A stretch of DNA of 12,096 nt, taken from assembly GCA_913062745.1 (NCBI GenBank), contig CAJXXJ010000045.1:1-12096 (forward strand), in the 5' to 3' direction. Position numbers and translations under genes: made by a program. The notes under the pieces are model-generated. The model did no database searches, was not told where the DNA came from, and saw only the letters and a list, made by a program, of their open reading frames with translations. This document shows, piece by piece, positions 5,192 to 10,252 of the stretch. How positions within the stretch are numbered: position 1 is the first letter of the stretch; every line of letters begins with the position of its first letter. Source of the stretch: an uncultured Phaeodactylibacter sp. GTDB taxonomy: Bacteria > Bacteroidota > Bacteroidia > Chitinophagales > Saprospiraceae.

Positions 5192-7591
5192 CTATTTGAT
5201 GCGAATTTGGGAGGCCGCATTTACGAAGAGCGTGTTGCCGATCTTTTCATATCCCTCAAAGAGCTCCACGCCCTGATGCTTTACCGGGCCGTCCCGGAAT
5301 CCGATAATCGTCAGGTCAGCGTCCTTGCTTTTTTCATTGATGATGGTGACCGGGCTGATATCCTGCTTGCGGGGGATGACCTCGATATTGTTGGGAGAAA
5401 TGGGCAATTGTCCCGCCTCAATCAGGCTGAAGAGCCGTTCCCGCTCCAGGTCGCAGGTGTCCTCGGGGTAGATGGCAAAGATTTTGATGCGCCCGCGGTT
5501 CCATTCCCGGTGGCCGAGGATGATGAAACCGAGGAGAATCATCAAATTGGCGTTTTCGTAGTCATTGGAGGTGATCCAGATGTCTATCGTTTGCTTCAGG
5601 CCGTAGCCGCGCTCAGAGCTTCCCAGGATGACCAGGTCAAAATCTACGGACTTAATGAGTTTGAAATTATCCACAATATCTCCCAGGTTCTGAGGGCTGA
5701 GCTTGCTGAACTCCACCAGCAGCAGGTTATTGTCGGTACCCGAAATACCAGGTAACTGAATCACCTGCGCCACTGCAGAGGTATAGGAAGGGCTGATGAG
5801 CGTATCGATATAGATATTGCTGTCGCTTGCTTCCGCCATCTTGATGAGGCGCTCTTTGGATGCCGTCGCTTCCTGATAGGTGCTGCGCGAGAGGTAGCCG
5901 TTGATCTTGTGGATATAAGTGCCAAAGCCATAGCGTTGCGACAGCCAGCGCAGCATGTCGAACGCGGCAAGGCGGTCAAAAGAGTGTTCCGAAATGCACA
6001 CCACAGAAGGGCGCCAGCTGCCCGTTTGCTCTTTTTCTGTTTTTTGCAAAAACACCTGCAGCTGCCGGCTTACCTGAAAAATCACGCCCTGGAAAATTAC
6101 CGCCAGGTTCTTTTTCTCCGGGTTGAAGCGGCTAACCACGACATAGATGCCCACCATAAACAGTAACGCCAGAAAGGCGTAAGCTGCATTCATGAAAAAC
6201 ATCAGCCCAAAGCAGGCTATTGCCCCGAACAGGGAAATGTACCAGCGCGAGCGGAATGTGGGCCGGTAGGAAGGGTCGGCGGCAAAGTGTTGCAAAAAGG
6301 AAATGAGGCATAGTGATCCGTAAGTCACCATGAAGAACATGGAGATGATTTCGGCTACAGCATCCAGCCCGCCCATCAGGATGAAAATGAGCGCCACCCC
6401 TACTGTCACCACGGTGGAATTGTAGGGCTCATCGTTTTTGCCCCTGCCCCGGGACAGCCAGTAGTTGAGCTGCCGCGAGGGCAGCAGTTGATCGCGGGCA
6501 ATAGCCTGCAGCGTGCGGGGGGCCACGAGTATGGAGCCGATAGCGGAAGAAATGGTAGCCGCGGCCAGGCCTACCGGAATAAGCCACCACCCCTGCCAGG
6601 CGATATCTGCCATGACCAGCTGCGTCGTGTCGGCCAGGTCTTCCGGGCTTGCGGATACAGCCAGCTTGTAAGCAATAAAGAGGTAAACCACCATGCCGCT
6701 GAGCGTGCCCGCCAGTGTCCCCAGCGGAATGGAGCGGCTGGGGTTCCTGAGGTCGCCGGAAAGCCCCACGCCGGCAGTCATGCCTGTGAAGGCCGGAAAA
6801 ATGATCGCAAATACCGCAAAAAAGCTGAGCGCCTCCACCGGAGAAGATGCCGGCTCGTCGGGCTCCGGCGGGGCCTGGGTGATGACCGGCAGGTTTGGGT
6901 TGGGGGCCGGCTGCTGAGCGGTGTCCAGGTTGAAGGGCAGCGTAGCCGAATCTACAGCAGGCTGTACTTCCTGCCGGGGCGGCACTACCTCCTCTTGTAC
7001 ACTCGCAAAGGGGCGCAGGCCGTGCGTTTGGCTGTACTCCGTCTGCCCGACGAAGAAGGCAACCAGCGAAAGGAAAAGGGTAGCCACGACCACGTAGAGT
7101 GTTTTTACTCCGAGGTCGGCTCCTTTTGATAATACAATTCCGGTGAGGAGGAGAAGAGCCGGCAAGCTGACCGTTTGCTTTTTTTGCAACAGCCACTCTA
7201 TAGCCGGGTGGAAGTGGTATTGCTGCTGCAGGTACTCAAACAAGCCGGTAAACGCTTCCGCAAATGCAATGACATAGAACGCTACGCTTATGGCCTGAGA
7301 AAAGTACAGGGCAATACCAATAGAGGAACCAATGACGAGCCCAAAGGAACGGGAAATAATGTAGTATTCTCCCCCGCCTTCCACTTTCTGGTTGGTAGCA
7401 ATCTCGGCGATCGCCATCGCTGTGGGGATCGTGACGGCGTGCCCGATGAGGATGATAAGCAGGGTGCCCATGAAGCCCACCTGGCCGACCGCAAAACCGA
7501 AGCGCAGGAACATTACAGCTCCTAAAATGGTGGAAATAGCAGTAAAAAACACTGGCGCGGTACCAAACTTACGGGCATTCGTTGTACTCAT
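5192..7591 (-). CDS. Cation-chloride cotransporter (SLC12/CCC) homologue
   Basis: APC-superfamily transporter closest in motif to the SLC12 cation-chloride cotransporters, predicted to move K+ and Cl-, perhaps with Na+, through the inner membrane. It has 799 residues: about twelve hydrophobic segments up to residue 487, then a soluble C-terminal domain of about 300 residues that looks like the regulatory domain of the family. Family motifs: GAVMFLRFGFAVGQVG (TM1), KVEGGGEYYIISRSFG (69-84), SVAFYVIAFAE (TM3, Y106), FPAFTGMTAGVGLSGDLRNP (TM6, P266 and T269) and AAATISSAIGSILVAPRTLQA (TM8; A345, S348, S349). Y106, P266 and T269 match the K+ ligands of NKCC1, and A345/S348/S349 match its Na+ ligands. 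A Pro/Glu-rich insertion of about 69 residues (184-252) links TM5 and TM6. First gene of a likely three-gene unit; candidate promoter at 7610-7644. Confidence 0.88.
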   Translation of the reverse strand: MSTTNARKFGTAPVFFTAISTILGAVMFLRFGFAVGQVGFMGTLLIILIGHAVTIPTAMAIAEIATNQKVEGGGEYYIISRSFGLVIGSSIGIALYFSQAISVAFYVIAFAEAFTGLFEYLQQQYHFHPAIEWLLQKKQTVSLPALLLLTGIVLSKGADLGVKTLYVVVATLFLSLVAFFVGQTEYSQTHGLRPFASVQEEVVPPRQEVQPAVDSATLPFNLDTAQQPAPNPNLPVITQAPPEPDEPASSPVEALSFFAVFAIIFPAFTGMTAGVGLSGDLRNPSRSIPLGTLAGTLSGMVVYLFIAYKLAVSASPEDLADTTQLVMADIAWQGWWLIPVGLAAATISSAIGSILVAPRTLQAIARDQLLPSRQLNYWLSRGRGKNDEPYNSTVVTVGVALIFILMGGLDAVAEIISMFFMVTYGSLCLISFLQHFAADPSYRPTFRSRWYISLFGAIACFGLMFFMNAAYAFLALLFMVGIYVVVSRFNPEKKNLAVIFQGVIFQVSRQLQVFLQKTEKEQTGSWRPSVVCISEHSFDRLAAFDMLRWLSQRYGFGTYIHKINGYLSRSTYQEATASKERLIKMAEASDSNIYIDTLISPSYTSAVAQVIQLPGISGTDNNLLLVEFSKLSPQNLGDIVDNFKLIKSVDFDLVILGSSERGYGLKQTIDIWITSNDYENANLMILLGFIILGHREWNRGRIKIFAIYPEDTCDLERERLFSLIEAGQLPISPNNIEVIPRKQDISPVTIINEKSKDADLTIIGFRDGPVKHQGVELFEGYEKIGNTLFVNAASQIRIK

Positions 7592-7609
7592 CCTCTTGCT
7601 TTTGCGGTA

Positions 7610-7644
7610 GCAATATAGAGGATAATTTGGTAAGATGCAGCAAA
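7610..7644 (-). promoter_or_regulatory. Candidate promoter of the cotransporter gene
   Basis: On the minus strand TTTG (7641-7644) is followed after 23 bases by TATATTGC (7610-7617), which fits the TTTG / TAnnTTTG Bacteroidota layout with one weak position in the -7 box. It ends 19 bases before the ATG at 7591. The TTTG lies in the T-rich tail of the terminator of the gene before it. Confidence 0.45.
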
Positions 7645-7681
7645 CAAAGCGGAGAGCTGCCCAAACCGGCCAACTCTCCGC
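7641..7681 (-). terminator. Intrinsic terminator of the SnoaL-like gene
   Basis: GCGGAGAG (minus strand, 7681-7674) pairs perfectly with CTCTCCGC (7656-7649) around a 17-base loop, and TTTGTTTG follows (7648-7641). It lies 28 bases past the stop codon of the SnoaL-like gene. The tail has two short T groups rather than one long run, so efficiency may be partial. Confidence 0.65.
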
Positions 7682-7708
7682 AGGAAAACCTTATTTCCAA
7701 TTCAATAC

Positions 7709-8065
7709 TTACTGTGCGTTGTAGTAGAAGCGCTCGTGTACGATTTGGTCGCCTTCCCACTTCTGTACAGCAACCTGCTCCATCGTCACGCGGTTGCCAT
7801 CCTTGAAGGTGACTTCCATAGCATTTTCCACCGTAGTGATGCCGTTGTCTTCGTCAGAAGCCAGGCTCTTCACTTCCAGGCCGTGGAACTCCTGTACGTT
7901 GTTGAGGAACTGCTCCTCGTACTCGCGGCAGGCAGCCTTGCCAACGCGTTTGCCCGTCGGCTCTTCCATGATTACGCCTTCTGCGTAGTACTTCTCGAAG
8001 GCGTCCAGCAGTTGTCCCTGCCCGAGCATGTTGTAGATGTCCTGTGCTTTTTCCTTGTACGTCAT
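7709..8065 (-). CDS. SnoaL-like (NTF2 fold) protein
   Basis: Small cytoplasmic protein of 118 residues with the layout of the SnoaL/NTF2-like group: an N-terminal helix region (YKEKAQDIYNMLGQGQLLDAFEKYYAEGVIMEEPTG), a second helix carrying YEEQFLNN, then beta strands ending in VQKWEGDQIVHERFYYNAQ. The group includes cyclases, isomerases and many proteins of unknown role that hold a small ligand in a cone-shaped pocket; nothing here fixes the ligand or shows catalysis. Length is normal and the sequence complete, and no signal peptide is present. It appears to be a single-gene unit, with terminators on both sides and an inverted-repeat operator candidate 15 bases in front of its ATG, so it is probably under its own control. 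Confidence 0.8.
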   Translation of the reverse strand: MTYKEKAQDIYNMLGQGQLLDAFEKYYAEGVIMEEPTGKRVGKAACREYEEQFLNNVQEFHGLEVKSLASDEDNGITTVENAMEVTFKDGNRVTMEQVAVQKWEGDQIVHERFYYNAQ

Positions 8066-8079
8066 GACTGGTTATTTTT

Positions 8080-8108
8080 GATGTTTAAACATTAAATGGT
8101 TAAACATC
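8080..8108. promoter_or_regulatory. Inverted-repeat operator candidate before the SnoaL-like gene
   Basis: GATGTTTAA (8080-8088) and TTAAACATC (8100-8108) are perfect 9-base inverted arms separated by 11 bases. Inside this, ATGTTTAAACAT (8081-8092) is itself a perfect 12-base palindrome, so three half-sites are present. The cluster begins 15 bases before the start codon, where a promoter should lie, and is AT-rich against a GC-rich background. A dimeric repressor or activator site is the simplest reading; the regulator is unknown. Confidence 0.5.
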
Positions 8109-8147
8109 TGGTTTGTTCGCCGGAGGGCTGGATTTTTTCTTTTTTTC

Positions 8148-8187
8148 AAAAAAAAAGAGGCTGCTGCTATACTGCAGGAGCCTCTTT
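8148..8187 (-). terminator. Strong intrinsic terminator of the OmpA-like lipoprotein gene
   Basis: On the minus strand AAAGAGGCT (8187-8179) pairs with AGCCTCTTT (8162-8154); after one mismatch four more pairs form inside, with a six-base loop. T residues follow to make a run of nine (8156-8148 on the minus strand). It begins 23 bases past the stop at 8211. Confidence 0.9.
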
Positions 8188-8210
8188 CATTGCTTGCGGC
8201 GGAGTGAAAA

Positions 8211-9140
8211 TTACTCCGGCACGGTGTCTGGGTTCAGCAAATCGTAGAACTGATCCAGCTTAGGCAGGATAATAATGCGCGTACGGCGGTTCATTGCCCG
8301 GCCCTCAGCAGTTGCATTGGTAGCCAGTGCATTGTACTCGCCACGGCCGGCAGCGATGAGGCGGTTCGGGTCGATGCCGTGCTCATCCTGCAGGGCACGC
8401 ACAACGGAGCTGGAGCGCAGCACGCTCAGGTCCCAGTTATCGCGGATGCAAGCGGTATTGATGGGCTGATTATCGGTGTAGCCCTCCACCATGACTTCGA
8501 GTTCGGGGCGGGACTTTACAATTTTGGCAATTTTGCCCAGTACCTCATTGGCGCGGGAGGTGATGCGGTAGCTGCCGCTTTGGTAGAGCATTTTGTCCGA
8601 CAGATTGACAAATACGACGGTCTTATCCACCTTTACTTCCACATCATCGTCTTCGATGCCCTCGCTCAGTACCCCTTTCAGGTTGACGGCCAACGCCAGG
8701 TTGATGGAGTCGGCGCGGGTTTTAGCGGCCTGCAGCATCTGTATGTACTTGTCTTTCGTCTGTAGCTGAGACAGCGTCTCGCGGATGTTTTCGCTGGCGG
8801 ACTGAGAAAGAGTGGTGAGGTCATCCACCTGAGTAAGCTGCTTATCGCGCTGTTGTCGCAGGTCATCAATCAACATTTTCAGGTCGTCCAACTGCTCCTG
8901 CCGGATGGCGAGGTTACTCTGAGCCGTTTGCAGGTCGGCCCGTACGCGCTGCTTTTCAGATTCGCAGGCCGAGAGCCGGTTCATATAGTCGTTGAGGCTT
9001 TCGCCGCACTTTCCCAGGTCCTGGTTGGCGGCCATGAGTTCTTGTTGTAAGGCCAGGTATTCCTTCTTGCTGACGCAGGAAGTGAGGAGTACACCTACGA
9101 GCAGCAGGAAGAGCCCGGCACTGCTGGAATACTTGTTCAT
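8211..9140 (-). CDS. OmpA-like peptidoglycan-binding lipoprotein with coiled coil
   Basis: Envelope lipoprotein likely anchored in the outer membrane and bound to peptidoglycan through a C-terminal OmpA domain. It has 309 residues. The signal peptide ends in LLTSC, giving lipidated Cys22. Residues of about 28-140 are rich in Leu, Gln, Glu and Lys with heptad spacing and should form a long coiled coil reaching across the periplasm. The OmpA domain spans about 168-292: VFVNLSDKMLYQSGS, VEGYTDNQP (D223), NWDLSVLRSSSVVRAL (R242) and NRRTRIIIL; D223 and R242 match the diaminopimelate-binding pair of OmpA. It starts 30 bases after the CBS gene and is the last gene of that pair, closed by a strong terminator. 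Its role is probably structural, joining outer membrane and wall; a link to motility or secretion machinery cannot be shown. Confidence 0.9.
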   Translation of the reverse strand: MNKYSSSAGLFLLLVGVLLTSCVSKKEYLALQQELMAANQDLGKCGESLNDYMNRLSACESEKQRVRADLQTAQSNLAIRQEQLDDLKMLIDDLRQQRDKQLTQVDDLTTLSQSASENIRETLSQLQTKDKYIQMLQAAKTRADSINLALAVNLKGVLSEGIEDDDVEVKVDKTVVFVNLSDKMLYQSGSYRITSRANEVLGKIAKIVKSRPELEVMVEGYTDNQPINTACIRDNWDLSVLRSSSVVRALQDEHGIDPNRLIAAGRGEYNALATNATAEGRAMNRRTRIIILPKLDQFYDLLNPDTVPE

Positions 9141-9170
9141 CGTTTGTCGATTTTTGGAAAGGTTAAAGGG

Positions 9171-9590
9171 TTATTGATTGATCAGGTCAAGAATATCGTG
9201 GGTCGTCAGTATCCCGGTAAGCGCTCCGGCATCATCAACCACGGGCAGTGCCTGATAGCGGTTTTCGGCAAGCAGCCGTACAGCCTCGCGGACGGTTTCG
9301 TTTTCTTTCATCGTCTCTACTTCCTCCTGCATAATCTCTTTTGCTTTAAAAGCCCGCAGCTTGGCAGCTTCGCGGAAACGGTCGCTTTCGTGGGCCGTAT
9401 AGCCCCGGAGCAGATAAAGGAAGTCGGATTTGCCGACGATGCCCACTACCCGCCGGTCTTCGTCGATAACGGGCACATGGTGTATACGGTTCTCCTTGAA
9501 AAGCACATCCAGCTCCGTGGCCGGGCTGTCCGGGCCAACGGAGTATGGGTTGGTGGTCATGATAGAAGAAACGGGAGCATTGAGGTCCAT
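9171..9590 (-). CDS. Two-CBS-domain protein
   Basis: Stand-alone pair of CBS domains, 139 residues, which normally folds as one Bateman module that binds adenine nucleotides or similar ligands and regulates a partner. CBS1 covers about residues 6-62 (IMTTNPYSVGPDSPATEL to VVGIVGKSDFLYLL) and CBS2 about 84-139 (IMQEEVETMKENETVREA to LTGILTTHDILDLI). The nucleotide-binding style G-h-h-x-x-x-D pattern is present in both (GIVGKSD, GILTTHD). The start is the ATG at 9590; the frame is open back to a TTG at 9623, but that extension covers a -7 promoter element and a hairpin. It shares a transcript with the OmpA-like gene, an odd pairing since one product is cytoplasmic and the other outer-membrane. 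The partner it regulates is not evident. Confidence 0.88.
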   Translation of the reverse strand: MDLNAPVSSIMTTNPYSVGPDSPATELDVLFKENRIHHVPVIDEDRRVVGIVGKSDFLYLLRGYTAHESDRFREAAKLRAFKAKEIMQEEVETMKENETVREAVRLLAENRYQALPVVDDAGALTGILTTHDILDLINQ

Positions 9591-9607
9591 TAATCGTTGA
9601 TTTTTGA

Positions 9608-9628
9608 TTTGGGTAAAGCCCAAAAATA
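9608..9628 (-). promoter_or_regulatory. -7 element and overlapping inverted repeat before the CBS gene
   Basis: The minus strand reads TATTTTTG at 9628-9621, an exact TAnnTTTG match, 30 bases before the ATG at 9590; a GTTA about 21 bases further upstream is a poor -33. TTTGGG (9624-9619) and CCCAAA (9613-9608) form a perfect 6-base inverted repeat with a 5-base spacer that overlaps the -7 box and the expected transcription start, so it could be an operator or an RNA hairpin at the 5' end. Confidence 0.45.
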
Positions 9629-9664
9629 AGGGTTTTGGCTATCCGCCGCTAACATCCGACGTAT

Positions 9665-10252
9665 TTATTCCGGCCGGGCCAGCCGATAGCGCCAAATAAT
9701 GCCCCGTAGTTTCCGGGCATATTCCGGGTCCGTAGCATAACCGGCCGCCTGCAGGCCTTCGGCCCAGCCAACCACATCTGACTCGGGCAGCAGAAACAGA
9801 TGGGCATAGCGGTCGTCCCCGGCCAGGAAGGCCCCAAAATCCAGATAGGAGCGTCGGATAAGAGGATACTTGCGAAAACAGGCCCATTCTTCCCGAAAGC
9901 CGGTGCTTTGGCTAAACTCCTGCGTATCCTTACAGTACTGATGCCCCCGCCAGCCTTCTTTTACCTTAAGGCCGAAGTGGTTGTTAGCCTGCCGGGCCAG
10001 CTCGCTGCGGCCCCAGTTGCTTTCCAGCCCGGCTACTGCATAAATGATGGGCAACGGGATACCCGTCTCCTGGTTGAGCTCAGTAGCCAGATAGCGGTAT
10101 TTTTGCACGTAAGCTTTGACGTACCACGGCCGCGCAGTTTCGTCTGCCCGGTTGCGGTCTGCGATGAAGCTACAGATAAGCAGGAGCAGCAAGAGAAAAA
10201 GCCCGTACCGCTCCAGTTTCTTTAATCGTTTGCTGACCCTGCGATCAGTCAT
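9665..10252 (-). CDS. Membrane-anchored GH73 glucosaminidase
   Basis: Peptidoglycan hydrolase of the glucosaminidase (GH73) family, predicted to cut the glycan strand between GlcNAc and MurNAc on the outer side of the inner membrane. The 195-residue protein has a basic N-terminus and one membrane segment (about 17-30) used as an anchor, then the catalytic domain: GIPLPIIYAVAGLESNWGRS with the probable catalytic E77, NNHFGLKVKEGWRG (90-103), FRKYPLIRRSYLDFGAFL (126-143) and AGYATDPEYARKL (170-182) with the conserved Tyr172. The family is often found in flagellar FlgJ; none of that context is here. Cys107 and Cys125 could form a disulfide. Its ATG lies inside the last codons of the PurF-like gene (8-base overlap), so translation is likely coupled to that gene. 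Confidence 0.9.
   Translation of the reverse strand: MTDRRVSKRLKKLERYGLFLLLLLLICSFIADRNRADETARPWYVKAYVQKYRYLATELNQETGIPLPIIYAVAGLESNWGRSELARQANNHFGLKVKEGWRGHQYCKDTQEFSQSTGFREEWACFRKYPLIRRSYLDFGAFLAGDDRYAHLFLLPESDVVGWAEGLQAAGYATDPEYARKLRGIIWRYRLARPE

Noticed and set aside
5129..5755. A 208-codon plus-strand open frame
   Set aside because: It is antisense to the C-terminal domain of the cotransporter and has no motif of its own.
9591..9623. Upstream TTG start of the CBS protein
   Set aside because: It covers the end of a -7 promoter element and a hairpin, and the ATG at 9590 gives the usual CBS protein start.
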